NCBI GenBank assembly: GCA_034509735.1
Contig: JACGWO010000005.1
Coordinates: 15,489,264 to 15,553,263 of the forward strand
Length of the DNA: 64,000 nt
Reading direction: 5' to 3'
Origin: Sesamum alatum
Lineage: Eukaryota; Streptophyta; Magnoliopsida; Lamiales; Pedaliaceae
Part shown: in pieces, positions 34,151-46,430 of the stretch
How positions within the stretch are numbered: position 1 is the stretch's first letter
Layout: each line of letters begins with the position of its first letter
Translations under genes and position numbers: made by a program
The notes under the pieces: model-generated
Databases searched by the model: none
Told to the model about the DNA's origin: nothing
The model's input: the letters and a program-made list of their open reading frames with translations, nothing else

Positions 34151-35614
34151 ACTTTTGAACCCTCTTATGGTCTTGTGTATTAGTAACCTACAGTTGTCTT
34201 ATTGGCTCCCTTCCAATAGACTATTTGGCAAGCATACTTTGTCCAACAAAGAGCTTTCGGACTTTCTTCTTCATAAAAGACTTGTAAATTTAGTCGATTC
34301 GAATCATCTATTTCTAGATTCATCGAACTTTCCAATTTACTTATCTTTTAATAAGAAGAAACGTCCTAACTGTTGTAGATGCCAAATCTGTAAGTTGGTC
34401 TTGATTAATCCATTTAAATAATTTGAATTTTGAGTATCCATAAACCTTTTATAGGATGGTATTTTAGGAATTTACGTACAAACACTAGCAAACATGAATC
34501 AATATTCAATAATTTTGTTTGATCAAATATGTATGTAATAAAACCTTTGTCCAACAAAGAGACATACTTTTGATCAAGCTAGGTTACGTAATTCCTATAT
34601 TACCCTAACATGATCACGATTATGGGCCTAACAAGTCTCTAGTCCTTTTCATCAATGGACCTTGCCATTGTTGAATCCTAGAACTGTTCTTGGCTTTTTA
34701 AGTCCTTATTCACTTTCTGCAAACCACCCGCAGATTAGTGATAGGAATGGTATCAAATACCAAATAGAGTAAAAGTGATCATGTCAATACTCAATATCAA
34801 ATTTTACCTACATTGGAGAGGGGTTTAGAATACTCCCCTTTCCAATGGCCCTTTTTACGACAGTAAAATGCTTACGTTCTTAGAAACTATGAACTTGACT
34901 GCTGAACCTTTTGCTCTTTCCTTTACCTCCACCTTGTGTTGTAAAGGAACAGCACTTGAAGTGCTTAATAGTTGATGTCACCTTACCCTTCTTCCTCTTT
35001 TGGCGTCTGGCACCCTTGCCTTTCGCTATGGAGGTTGAAGCCTCTCCTACTAGTACCGACGGTGCAGATTTTGCAATCGTTGCTTCGTACTAGACCAACA
35101 TAATTACCAACCTATGAAGATCTTTTCTAAGCTCATTCATGTTGATAATTAATGGTTCGTAGGAGGGAGGAAGAGACTGAAGGATCATGTCAATGTACGT
35201 CTCTTTTTCAAGACTGACATGGAGGTCTTTTGAGCTTCTCCACTAGGGATTGCATCATCACTCCATGTTCTTTGTACCGACATCCCTTCCGTCATCTTAG
35301 CTCCAAACATGCCTTCGTTGCATTTTACCCCACATGCTGGTCCAAGACCATATAGACATGATGCAAGCGAAGCATAGTTTGAGCCAACATCATTATATCC
35401 TATTTGCCGGTGGTCATCCTTCAACTTTTGAACGCCAAGCGTTGCCTTAGTTGTCGACCCCTCCGGCAAGCGCTGAGGAACGCCCTCATTCCGGTGTGTG
35501 AGTTAAGGTTCTGGAAATCTAAGACCATCTTAAGATTTCGCAGTCAATTCGTGTAATTGGTTCCTTTTTTTTTAGTGAGCCTCTTAGTGATGTGTTTGGT
35601 GGATTCTTAGACAT
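34150..35614 (-). pseudogene. Copia B gag and start of pol, heavily decayed
   Basis: On the minus strand the gag ATG is at 35614 (ATGTCTAAGAATCCACC, matching 26203). FGAKMTEGMSVQ appears near 35290, where the plus copy has FGTKMTEGSSVQ. The Lys-rich region lies near 34980-35060. The knuckle remnant KGHWKGEYS is near 34845, with Cys residues lost. A pre-integrase remnant (KKKVRKLFVGQSMLAK) lies near 34210-34275. Stops and shifts are too many for translation. Confidence 0.75.
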
Positions 35615-37179
35615 TCACAACATATATGAAACAGAAAATAATAAGCAGAATGAAGTAATATTTTGGTTAAGTCTCGGTCTTTAGTCCTTAACCTCTCCCA
35701 CTATTTCTACGAAAACACGGCACTCTCAAACGTTGTTTTTCGGGAAATCCTTTCCTAGTGGGCTCGGGATCCACAGCGATCTCCCCCATACCCCGCTTTT
35801 ACGATTCGCATGGGAAAAGAACCCGTGGGAGGTATTCCATACCATTCTCGTTTCCACGAGATTCCCAAGATAATTGCCTCACCCTTTCACGTGATCCCGA
35901 GGACTCCAAGCGAATCACGTTATTCGGGCGTTAGACCCGACCCAATCAACGATTCATAGACTCACTGCTACCTCCACGACTCGTGAGACAGGTAACAGCA
36001 GTCTACTCATCGTTCATGACAAAGTGCAGCTTCTTTTAAGCACGATAGTCGTGCCACGACTCGTGAGACCACGCTATCGACCTAAAAGATCTTCCTCACT
36101 TTTGCCATGGATGGAAGGCTTGGACAGACTCCCAGAGTCCTAGTCCATTTATTAAGGGTCTATATTTAACTTGGTTTAACCAAGTGAGAGTTTTTGATAG
36201 AACGAGACCTCATCACATATTAAGTATTGCATTGCGTGCGTTATGGCAGAAATATTCTAAGCGTGAATTGTAACCATACATAAAGCATATAGAATAATCA
36301 TAAACAATTAATACGCATCGCATGCAAAATAAAGCCTAGCACGCCCCCTGTAGGATGATCACAAGCCCAAACCTATGCGACCCACTGAGCCCGCAGTGGA
36401 TCTATGGTCAATCTAAGGGTAGGCCCTACACTATTACAAGTTTTAATAACCCATTACATGCAATGGGCCTTGTAAGTCCTCTTTATCTTCTTGGGCTCTC
36501 CATCTTGGGCCTACACCGGGCTCCTTCTCCATGGATCCTCCGTGGGCCATCTGATGGCTACCTCCATGGGCCTCCAACACCTTGGGCTTGTCTTCTCTTG
36601 CAGCCGTATTTACAAAAAGAAATAAAACCTCACCACTAATTCTACTCTCATTACATCATAAAATAAGCAACCCCAATTAAACATTTGGGGGGAGTACATT
36701 AGGAGGGAGAGAGAAAGCCTTATTATTCCAAGGCACTAGAAAAGAGACAGAGAGGAAAATAAAGAGGCACACAGGCCACAAACCCAACAAATAAATGTAA
36801 ATAAACCATACATGCGGTCTAGGGGCTTTGTGATCATCCTTTATCAAATCAATTAACACAAATAGCACAAATACATATCCCACGTAAAATATGCTATACC
36901 AACATCCATGATAATCCATACCATAAAATAAATGCAGAAACTACATGTAAAATATCCACACCAAACATTGGATAATAGTGCAACCTATGCACAACGATTT
37001 TTGTTGGAAAAACCTTTTCCATAATTAACAAGGCAATATTAATTCTATGAAATATAAAATCTCAACCAAAATTAAAATGCCCCAAGTTAATTAATTAAGA
37101 AAAATTCCCAGAATTATACAGAAAAATCAAATTTTTCTGAAACACAAAAATCAACAATTCAAGAATATGCCCATTTATT
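35615..37179 (-). other. Leader of the minus-strand copia B element, cut by the gap
   Basis: Its reverse complement follows 24700-26200 of the plus copy. The CCTTTCCTAGTGGGC line is at 35752 and the GACTCGTGAGACCACG lines near 35998-36075. The CACTGAGCCCGCAGTGGATC line is near 36383 and the TTATTCCAAGGCACTAG line at 36721. At 37179 it has reached the position just before the GC core of the leader, where the sequence stops. Confidence 0.75.
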
Positions 37180-37679
37180 NNNNNNNNNNNNNNNNNNNNN
37201 NNNNNNNNNNNNNNNNNNNNNNNNNNNNNNNNNNNNNNNNNNNNNNNNNNNNNNNNNNNNNNNNNNNNNNNNNNNNNNNNNNNNNNNNNNNNNNNNNNNN
37301 NNNNNNNNNNNNNNNNNNNNNNNNNNNNNNNNNNNNNNNNNNNNNNNNNNNNNNNNNNNNNNNNNNNNNNNNNNNNNNNNNNNNNNNNNNNNNNNNNNNN
37401 NNNNNNNNNNNNNNNNNNNNNNNNNNNNNNNNNNNNNNNNNNNNNNNNNNNNNNNNNNNNNNNNNNNNNNNNNNNNNNNNNNNNNNNNNNNNNNNNNNNN
37501 NNNNNNNNNNNNNNNNNNNNNNNNNNNNNNNNNNNNNNNNNNNNNNNNNNNNNNNNNNNNNNNNNNNNNNNNNNNNNNNNNNNNNNNNNNNNNNNNNNNN
37601 NNNNNNNNNNNNNNNNNNNNNNNNNNNNNNNNNNNNNNNNNNNNNNNNNNNNNNNNNNNNNNNNNNNNNNNNNNNNNNN
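37180..37679. other. Assembly gap (500 N)
   Basis: Exactly 500 N, a conventional placeholder rather than a measured length. Copia leader lies to the left and pararetrovirus coat protein codons to the right. The missing sequence should include the rest of the copia leader, its 5' LTR and the gypsy remainder, unless the join is artificial. Confidence 0.99.
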
Positions 37680-38980
37680 TAATAAATATCTTTATAAAGA
37701 TCATACCGAGTTGCCTCAAACTAGTAAGACTAATGAAAAAGAAAAGGTTTTATTCAAACCATTACCTTCCGAAAAAATTAATGTTAAAATTAATAAAGCC
37801 TCTGAAGATTCTGAGGTTCTGGAAGAAATATTAAAAAAGGTTAAAAACCTTGGGATAAAAGACAAAGACATAGCCCCTCTTACTGGAGCACAAGAGAATA
37901 ATTCCGAAAAGGAAGATGGAAATTCTGACCAAGAGATAGATCAGTTAGAAGAAATGTTCAGAAAAGAATTACAACAAGAACGTATGAGCTCAATAAAATT
38001 GATTTTGGAAATAACAATAATAGGAAGCCTTATTATCATAGGCCAACCCAGTGGACCTTTTGATAGAAGAACAAGAAAATTATTTATCTGGGGCTTCGTT
38101 TGATGGAACATCCATTCATGAGTGGAATATTGATGGGCATACTGAGTATCAAATACAAACAAAATTACATTATATCACTATGTATGCTACTGCTTGTCGC
38201 CTTAAAGGAAATGCTGACTCTGAAATAGCTAAAGCTATAATTCAAGGATTTACAGGTCAACTTAAAGGTTGGTGGGATTTTCACCTATCAGATGAAGCAA
38301 AAATGCATATATTAAATGCAGTAAAATTAGAGAACAATAGCCAAGTAACAGATTGTGTTAACACTTTGATTTATACTATAGCCAAGCACTTTATAGGAAG
38401 TACTTCATTACAATTAGACAAAACCCAGGAACAACTTATGAACTTAAAATGTCCCAGTTTATCCCATTTTAAATGGTACAAAGATGTCTTTTTCTCTAAA
38501 ATATTTACTAGAGAAGATAGTCAACATGAGTTTTGGAAAGAAAAGTTCTTATTAGGGACTCCTCATTTCTTTGCAGAAAGGGTTAAAAAACCGCATAAAA
38601 CAAAAACATCAAGGTATTATACCATATCATCTCTATACCTATGGTGATCTTGCTTCAGAAATCGTAGCTGAAGGAATGTGTCTGTGTAATGAAATAAAAT
38701 TACATAAGCAAATTCAGAAAGAAAAAATTTATGGAAAAAGAGTTCTTGGGGACTTCTGTGAACAAATAGGGTTAACACCCAGTAAACCACTAGATAAGAA
38801 GAAAAGAGTTTATAAAAACCTCTAATAAAAAACGCTATTATAAGAAAAAGGATACTAATGTAGAAAGAAATCCTCCAAGAAAGGAGTATAGAAAAAAGAA
38901 AAAAGAAAATCCTCCTAAACAAAAAGAGTTCCAATATGTTGGAAATGTCGTTCCCCAGGACATTATGCCAATAAATGTAA
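37680..38980 (+). pseudogene. R0 coat protein C-terminal part with zinc knuckle
   Basis: It begins inside the coat protein (NKYLYKDHTELPQTSKT). Breaks relative to other units: a lost C near 37981, an extra A near 38590, an indel near 38820 and a lost A near 38925. The segment with FCEQIGLTPSKPLD (about 38750-38790) is in frame here, unlike in L2 and L3. The knuckle CWKCRSPGHYANKC is intact at 38937-38978 and would bind the packaged nucleic acid. Confidence 0.88.
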
Positions 38981-41578
38981 GATGAAAAGAAGAATTCTAA
39001 ATCTGATATAGATGAAGATCTTAAAACCGCGTTACAAAAGCTTCTTATAGAAGAATCAGAACTAGAAGATGAAAATTTAAAATTATCTGTTATAACAGAA
39101 ATAAATTCTGAAGATGAAAACAATGAAGAGTCTGATAAATCAGAAAATGAGGGATCAGATAACGATGAATCCAATAGTTGTGAAGGAAATTGTGACTATT
39201 ATAAAGCTTTATGTCATGCTAACGGATTATTTGTATTTAACAAAAGAAGAAAGTTTTATTCTAGATCTTATAGATAAAATTCCTGATCCGGACGAGAAAA
39301 AGGAAATGTTACAAAAAATTTAGAATCTTATAAAGACCGAAAACCTGAGAAAAAAATTAAAGATAAAAGAGCCGGAAGCTTATAATTTTAAGAAATAATG
39401 AATAAGAGTTTAAAAACTCTAATGTATCCACTTCTACAACTACAGAGGCCTCTACGGCAGAATTAAGACATGAAGTAAAAATTCTAAAACAAGAATTACA
39501 AGAACTAAAATCTAGAGTTTCTGCTCTTGAGATTAAATCTCATAATTATTCATCTAGTGATAATGAGGAAGAAATAAGAATTGAAAAAGAAGAATTATTG
39601 CAAAAAGAGGAGTTTAAACTCTTTAACTTTTGTTAATATGATTGATAGAGTTATAACCCACAAATGGCATACCAAGGTTACTATTGTTGTGCATAAAGAG
39701 TATTATTTTTCGGCCATTGCCATGATAGATTCAGGAGCAGATTTAAACTGCATTAATGAAGGGTTAGTACCCTCTAGGTATTTTTTCAAAAACGACTGAA
39801 GTCCTTAATGCAGCAGATGGAAGGAAATTACTAGTAAAATACAAATTACAAAACACTGCTGTTTGTAATAAAGGAATTTGTCTAGAAATGCCATTTATAA
39901 TGGTAAAAAATCTCTCTCATGACGTGATATGAGGAAATCCTTTTCTTCATATGCTTTACCCAATCAAAGAAGTATCCAAAGAAGGAATTACAAGTGTAGT
40001 AAAAGGAAATGAATTAAAGTTCAATTTGTCACTCAGCCAAAATATCATGAGATTGACTTAATTCAAAAAACAATTGAAAGAAAAGAAAACTTTTTAAACT
40101 CTTTATCCAAGAGATTAGTTATAAAAAATTAAAAGAGAAAATTTCTTCTCCTTATTTACAAAATAAAATCAAGGAATTACAATCTTATATAGAAAAAACA
40201 ATCTGCTCAGATATTCCTAATGCTTCTGGAAAGGAAAAAACATGTTGTCTCTTTACCTTATGAAGCTGATTTTAAAGAAAATCAGATTCCCACTAAAGCT
40301 AGACCCATTGCCATGGGCCCTAGACATTTAGAAATATGCAAAAAGGAAATAGAGGAATTATTACTTAAAAAACTTATAAGGCCATCCCATAGTCCTTGGA
40401 GTTGTCCTGCCTTTTATGTAGAAAATGCAGCAGAACTTGAAAGAGGGGTTCCCAGGTTAGTTATAAACTACAAACCTCTAAACAAAGCTTTAAGATGGAT
40501 ACGGTAACCAATCCCAAATAAAAAAGGACCTTTTGAATAGGCTTTATTCAGCTAAAGTTATGTCAAAATTTGACATGAAATCAGGATTTTGGCAAATCCA
40601 AATAAAAGAAGAAGATCGTTATAAGACAGCTTTCACTGTCCCTTTTGGCCATTATGAATGGAACGTTATGCCTTTCGGACTAAAGAATGCCCTTCTGAAT
40701 TTCAAAGGATTATGAATGACATATTTAATGCTTATACGGCATTTAACAATAGTCTATATAGATGATGTCCTAATATTTTCAGAATCTATTGAACAACATT
40801 TTAAACATCTAAAATATTCGTAGATGTTGTTGTGAGAGCAGGATTGGTTGTTTCTGCCAAAAAGATTAAACTCTTTCAAGACTGAATAAAATTTCTAGGT
40901 CATATTATTAGAGAAGGAACTATCTTCCCTATAGATCGAGCTATAATATTTGCTGAAAAATTTCCTGATGAAATCAAGGATAAAAATCAACTACAAAGGT
41001 TTCTTGGAAGTCTAAATTATGTTGCTGAATTTTATAAAGATTTGGCTTATGATGCTAAACCGTTATTTGAGAGACTCAAGAAAAACCCTCCAATTTGGGG
41101 CACCGAACACACTAATGCAGTTAGAAAAATTAAAGCAAGAATTAAAGAAATCCCTTGTCTTGCAATTTCAAACCCAGATGCCTTCAAAATTGTTGAGACC
41201 GATGCTTCCGATGTAGGATATGGAGGAATACTTTAAACAAAGGATTAATGATAAAAAATCATTAGTAAGGTTCACCTCGGGAGTATGGAGAGGACCTAGA
41301 GTTAATTACTCTACGGTTAAAAAGGAGATTTTGTCTATTGTTCTATGCATTCAAAAATTCGAAAGTGATTTATTAAATCAAAAATTTTTGTTACGAGTAG
41401 ATTGCAAATCTGCAAAAGAGATATTACAAAAGGATGTTAAAAATTTAGCCTCGAAACAAATCTTTGCTAGGTGGCAAGCCATACTATCTATATTCGATTT
41501 TGATATTGAGTTTATTAAAGGATCACATAACTCTTACCTGATTTTTTAACTCGTGAATTTTTGCAGGGAAAGCAATGA
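38981..41578 (+). pseudogene. R0 pol: protease, RT, RNase H, many breaks
   Basis: Domains are readable in fragments: the protease DSGADLNCIN near 39730, RT pieces at 40220-40715 including KFDMKSGFWQIQ, YIDDVLIF near 40760, and RNase H ETDASDVGYGG near 41195. Breaks include indels near 38994, 39234, 39318, 39610, 40226, 40691, 40743, 40815, 41236 and 41532. Nonsense substitutions lie near 39930 (TTA to TGA) and at 40506 (TAC to TAA). The pol stop TGA (41576-41578) overlaps the ATG of the next ORF. Confidence 0.88.
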
Positions 41579-42732
41579 ACAAAGATAGAGCGTCATCCAG
41601 TAAAGGTAATGTTAACCTAAATAAATTTCAACCATATAAACTGGCCCTTTGAAAAGGACAGTAAAACGTTAAGAGAAGAAGCTTTAAAAGCTGTCCCTGA
41701 AGAAGAGAGGCTCAGAGAAGATGCCTACAAAATAGCAGTAAAATCTGCTTCTGCGAAAGAACATGTTTATCCCTATATTCCAATCTCCACTAATTGGATA
41801 TCTCCGATTGAAGGAAAATATATGCATTTGTCCTCAGAAGAAGTAATGAACTTCTATCTAAAAAATTTTTACAGACCCTTTCTCTATCCGAAAGACTTCT
41901 TGTATTATCAAGAAATATTAACATATACTGGATTATACTGGATCAGTGCAATTTGATTCCACCATAAGATCTGGTGGAGAATGGGCTTTCTCAAAAGCTT
42001 ATATTATCACAGTTATAACTCCTGAACAATGGGAAGGAGATTTGTATCGATTTAAAGAAATTGTGCGTGATACCAAGTATCCTCATAGGAATAAGTTATA
42101 TTTCAATTATTTTGATTATATCAAAGCTTGGGACATCGCCCTCTGCTACGAAAATAGACAAAGAAAACATAGCTGGTTTCTGCAGTTCAAAGAACTTAAG
42201 ACACTTAATTTCCCTCAATGGTTCATATGTTGGTTTGCTAATTGGGGATTATATCCTATTATTTTACCACATAAAATTAGATTGATTTATGAAGACTTTG
42301 TCAAGACCAATGTGTCCATGAAAGCTCATGGGCTTATGTTTTACCGCTCTTTATCAAATACCATGGATTATTCGGTGGGATGTAGTTGTATCAAAAAGAA
42401 CATTTCAAAAGTTAGGAGAAAGTCTTGAAAATATTCCCTATGTAGGAAGAAGGATACTTATTAAATGGTGGGATAAATTTGAATTCTTCAAAGACTCAGT
42501 CTTCTCTGTACGAGGGATTATTGACCTGGAACCGATTACACCGACTAAATCAAAGTCTAAAAAGGAAATCTCTGAGGTATTGAAGGAATTGCTTTCAAGT
42601 GCATCAAAGAAGGATTTGAAAAATCAAATCAAAGAATTGCTCGAGTCATCAGATGACGAGGACGAAGAAATGATGAGCCAGAACACAGAACACTCTGATC
42701 CCATGCAAGATGCTCAGGATCCTTATCAGTAG
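41575..42732 (+). pseudogene. R0 downstream ORF (function unknown), broken
   Basis: It starts at the ATG of the ATGA overlap and ends at the TAG 42730-42732. Breaks: extra C near 41646, extra T near 41868, a 10-bp insertion near 41930 that repeats a TACTGGAT motif, and extra T near 42340. The C-terminal part is open from 42328. See the copy at 46959-48101 for the protein. Confidence 0.82.
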
Positions 42733-42805
42733 CACAAAGGCCAACTTCAAAGAGTCCATGATTGAAGACAAACCACTGTTCAACAACAGTAAAGATTCTC
42801 TCCAT

Positions 42806-43040
42806 TGACGTAAAGATGATGGGAAGTGACTTAAAGTAGATTCTCATATCTTTGAAGATAAGATTCTCTTATCTTCAGATATCTTCAGGAGATTTATGCT
42901 GGTCTCCCGAGCATTCTCCCCTCCTTATAAAAGGAGAGTAGCATAGGTCCGAGAGAGGCATCTTAGAAAACTCAGCCTTGTTACTATCTTTGTAATATTA
43001 CTTTCATAAGTATTGTAAGTTTTGTTCTTGTGATAATAAA
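42806..43040 (+). promoter_or_regulatory. R0 viral promoter and poly(A) block
   Basis: This 235-bp block occurs at identical length in four places. In order: a TGACG (as-1 half-site-like) motif at 42806; a 21-base inverted repeat with two GATA cores (AAGATAAGATTCTCTTATCTT, 42855-42875); CTTATAAAAGGAG with TATA at 42926; and AATAAA at 43035-43040. TATA followed within about 110 bases by the poly(A) signal is the caulimovirid arrangement that yields terminally redundant pregenomic RNA. Here it points across the inversion into antisense L1 sequence. Confidence 0.8.
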
Positions 43041-43092
43041 CTTCTCTTTATCTATATCTATCTCTTCCTGCTTCCTCTCTATTTGGTACCCT

Positions 43093-43158
43093 AGTATTAC
43101 ACTAATCCGCCGCCAGTATCACACTAATCCGCCACTAGAATCACACTAATCCGCTGTG
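43093..43158 (+). repeat. 3 x 22-bp leader repeat (R0)
   Basis: AGTATCACACTAATCCGCC-type units at 43093, 43115 and 43137, with one or two differences between units. Confidence 0.9.
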
Positions 43159-43204
43159 AACGCCATCGTCTGTGTCCGTGACCGTAGTCTTCGCTTTATT
43201 TTTG

Positions 43205-43215
43205 GTAGCTCTTTT
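43205..43215. other. Inversion junction between viral units R0 and L1
   Basis: Plus-strand leader (TCGCTTTATTTTTGGTAGCT) ends at about 43209. From 43210 the text is minus-strand sequence encoding the basic region just before the zinc knuckle. The junction is a T-rich run, so the exact base cannot be fixed. Confidence 0.85.
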
Positions 43216-44765
43216 TTCTTTTTTTTATACTCCTTTCTTGGAGGATTTCTTTCTACATTAGTATCCTTTTTCTTATAATAGCGTTTTTTATTAGAGGTTT
43301 TATAAACTCTTTTCTTCTTATCTAGTGGTTTACTGGGTGTTTAACCCTATTTGTTCACAGAAGTCCCCAAGAACTCTTTTTCCATAAATTTTTTCTTTCT
43401 GAATTTGCTTATGTAATTTTTATTTCATTACACAGACACATTCCTTCAGCTACGATTTCTGAAGCAAGATCACCATAGGTATAGAGATGATATGGTATAA
43501 TACCTTGATGTTTTTGTTTTATGCGGTTTTTAACCCTTTCTGCAAAGAAATGAGGGAGTCCTAATAAGAACTTTTCTTTCAAAACTCATGTTGACTATCT
43601 TTCTCTAGTAAATATTTTAGAGAAAAAGACATCTTTGTACCATTTAAAATGGGATAAACTGGGACATTTTAAGTTCATAAGTTGTTCCTGGGTTTTTGTC
43701 TAATTGTAATGAAGTACTTCCTATAAAGTGCTTGGCTATAGTATAAATCAAAGTGTTAACACAATCTGTTACTTGGCTATTGTTCTCTAATTTTACTGCA
43801 TTTAATATATGCATTTTTGCTTCATCTGATAGGTGAAAATCCCACCAACCTTTAAGTTGACCTGTAAATCCTTGAATTATAGCTTTAGCTATTTCAGAGT
43901 CAGCATTTCCTTTAAGGCGACAAGCAGTAGCATACATAGTGATATAATGTAATTTTGTTTGTATTTGATACTCAGTATGCCCATCAATATTCCACTCATG
44001 AATGGATGTTCCATCAAACGAAGCCCCAGATAAATAATTTTCTTGTTCTTCTATCAAAAGGTCCACTGGGGTTGGCCTATGATAATAAGGCTTCCTATTA
44101 TTGTTATTTCCAAAATCAATTTTATTGAGCTCATACGGTTCTTGTTGTAATTCTTTTCTGAACATTTCTTCTAACTGATCTATCTCTTGGTCAGAATTTC
44201 CATCTTCCTTTTCGGAATTATTCTCTTGTGCTCCAGTAAGAGGGGCTATGTCTTTGTCTTTTATCCCAAGGTTTTTTAACCTTTTTAATATTTCTTCCAG
44301 AACCTCAGAATCTTCAGAGGCTTTATTAATTTTAACATTAATTTTTTCGGAAGGTAATGGTTTGAATAAAACCTTTTCTTTTTCAATAGTCTTACTAGTT
44401 TGAGGCAACTCGGTATGATCTTTATAAAGATATTTATTAACATGTTGTTCTATTCTGGTAAGCTGCCTTCCAATAGTTTGTAAAGACAAATTTGTATAGT
44501 TGTTCTGTTCTATTGCAGCTTCTATTTTATTATCTTTTCTGTAAGGGGTAGCATTAACCTCTTCTTTATCGATTTTAATAGACAAATTAATTTCTGGGGG
44601 ATGAATACTTTTAATAATTTTTCCCTTTGTTGTAATAAAATTCTGATATGCAGTATTAATATTAGCAATAATATTCTCATCTGAGAACTTAGGAAAATTA
44701 TTTTCTCGTTTCTCTATCTTATAGAAAATATTTATGACTTCAAAGAAGTCTATTTCTTCCTTCAT
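43210..44765 (-). pseudogene. L1 coat protein, truncated before the zinc knuckle
   Basis: The frame from MKEEIDFFEV at 44765 is open to 43644 (373 residues), the longest intact N-terminal coat sequence in the array. It has an acidic segment (SEKEDGNSDQEIDQLEE) and the core with GFTGQLKGWWDFHLSDEA. It breaks at an extra T near 43697, then again near 43586, 43606 and 43343. An extra T in a T run at 44766-44771 separates it from the movement protein frame. The part encoding the knuckle is lost at the inversion. Confidence 0.88.
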
Positions 44766-46012
44766 TTTTTCTTAGAAATTTCTTATAGGTTTTAAACCAC
44801 TTCTCTTGGCTTTTTGTGGATTTTAAATAAAACCATTTTCTCTTAATTTCATTTTCTGGAGAATAGAATAATTCTCTTAGTCTTCCTTCAAAGGGAAATT
44901 CTAGATTTTTATCTACGGTTAAGGTATTTAAACCAAAAACACTTCTTTCCTCTTCAAAACCGTATCCCATGTCGGAGGGGGTAGGTGATTTAGCCCGTGA
45001 CGAAGAAGGGATTTCCACTTTATATTCTGGCTGACTAACCCCATCCGATGTATTTTTTAATATAACTTGTTCCTTTTCAAATCGTGATAAGGGAATTGAA
45101 GATGTAGAACATCTACCAGACATTATTTCCTCTTTCTTAGAATTCTCCCTTATATTAAGGTGAGTAACTCGATCTTTAGAGAATCTTATCTCTACATCTC
45201 CATCTGGATATTCTATAATTTCTTCTAACCTTTTATTTTCCTGTTTTACAGGTTTGTTGCCTTCCTCAAGGATCCATTTTTCGGGAAGATTAACTTGATC
45301 CAAGTAATAGTCTTGGGGATTACAACATTACTCTTAGATATATCAGTTACGAACATGGTTGTAGTCCTAGGATTTTGATTTATAAATTTCCTCATATCAG
45401 GAACCACTGTATTCATGACCTTGTAATAAAGTCTAAAAATAAGAAAAACGTTTTGAGTTCCAGGCATCATATCAAATCCATCTGATTTTATATCTAAGCA
45501 TAAGCATGTTTCAAATTTGGATCTGCTAAAGAAACAGTAAAATCAGGAAAACATGAGAAGTATATGGGTCCATCACATAAACTGGATTCTACTATTCCTA
45601 ACAAGGAATCATGAAATTTGTTATGCCTCTTGTCTCTTACTGCAATCAATGCCGAAGTATTTAAACCTAGTCTAGTGGCAGGCCTTAAGGCAATTTGGAC
45701 CATTCCAATATGCAAGAATTTGTACTTTTGCCTATGCAAGGCCATAAGTCTTTCAGAAAATAAATGGAATGTACTATATCCTTCAGATAAAGGAATTGAT
45801 TGTTCAACTGTCTTAATGATATAATCAGTTCTTCTAATAAAACTTCCCGTGCTCTTGTAAATTTTTCCTGTTGGATAAACAGGCATTTTCCAGTCATTTA
45901 AACTCTTATCAATGTTATCATTAATAACAATTTCCTTATTCTTATTAGTGAATTCCTGTTGATCTAAATCGTCATTAGAGCTAAAAGACAAAACTCGACT
46001 GAACCTATTCAT
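44740..46012 (-). pseudogene. L1 movement protein, two or more frameshifts
   Basis: Open from the ATG at 46012 to 45494, where a missing A near 45500 shifts the frame. Another missing base near 45301 shifts it again; 44740-45303 is open. Sequence otherwise follows the L2 copy. Confidence 0.85.
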
Positions 46013-46190
46013 TCGATCTTCCTTATCACTGTCAACGATTTACGCCTAAGGATTCCCTAACAGCCCTCTAGGCAAACAACAGGAACATAAACAGGCTACG
46101 CGACTTAAGGCAAAGTGCCCGGGTTTCAAAGGAAGATTTCTATGGATCAGTAAAGTTTTAGCTCTTAGGTTTGTATGACAAACTAGACCT

Positions 46191-46430
46191 TTATGCTAAT
46201 AATATTTCTACCTGCTTTTCAAAAGACTTTAAAGAAGATTTTACCGTTTTAAGTTTCTCTTCGTAGTATTCAGGCCGAATACCTTGATTGATCTGATCTT
46301 TTAGGTATTTAATATATCTTTTGGTGTACTCGATTTTTAACTTTAACTTGGATAAATAATTACCCTTTTGAATATAATAATCACGGTATGGCAGAATATC
46401 AACACTTCTGTAAGAAGTAAATGAAGACAT
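46191..46430 (-). CDS. L1 79-codon viral ORF, unknown function
   Basis: Intact 79-residue frame (MSSFTSYRSVDILPYRDYYI...). It is Lys/Tyr/Leu-rich and predicted helical, with a heptad-like second half (LKLKIEYTKRYIKYLKDQI, then LKSFEKQVEILLA), so a coiled coil is possible. It ends about 180 bases before the movement-protein ATG, and a hairpin (AGGATCTTTAAGATCCT) lies just upstream of its ATG. All three copies in the window are conserved in length, which suggests coding. I do not recognise a family. Small first ORFs occur in several caulimovirid genera. Confidence 0.6.
   Translation of the reverse strand: MSSFTSYRSVDILPYRDYYIQKGNYLSKLKLKIEYTKRYIKYLKDQINQGIRPEYYEEKLKTVKSSLKSFEKQVEILLA

Larger units (their letters stand above)
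37680..43209 (+). mobile_element. Endogenous pararetrovirus, partial plus-strand unit R0
   Basis: It runs from mid coat protein through zinc knuckle, protease, RT, RNase H, the downstream ORF and the promoter/leader, and stops in the leader at 43209. It is nearly identical to the minus-strand units but has many more one-base indels than they do. The 5' third (leader, 79-codon ORF, movement protein) is missing in the gap. It lies in inverted orientation to L1-L4. Confidence 0.92.

Noticed and set aside
37159..37719. Long ORFs across the N gap
   Set aside because: They consist of undetermined bases.
43093..43158. 22-bp direct repeats considered as a CRISPR-like array
   Set aside because: Contiguous tandem units without spacers in a viral leader of a plant genome.
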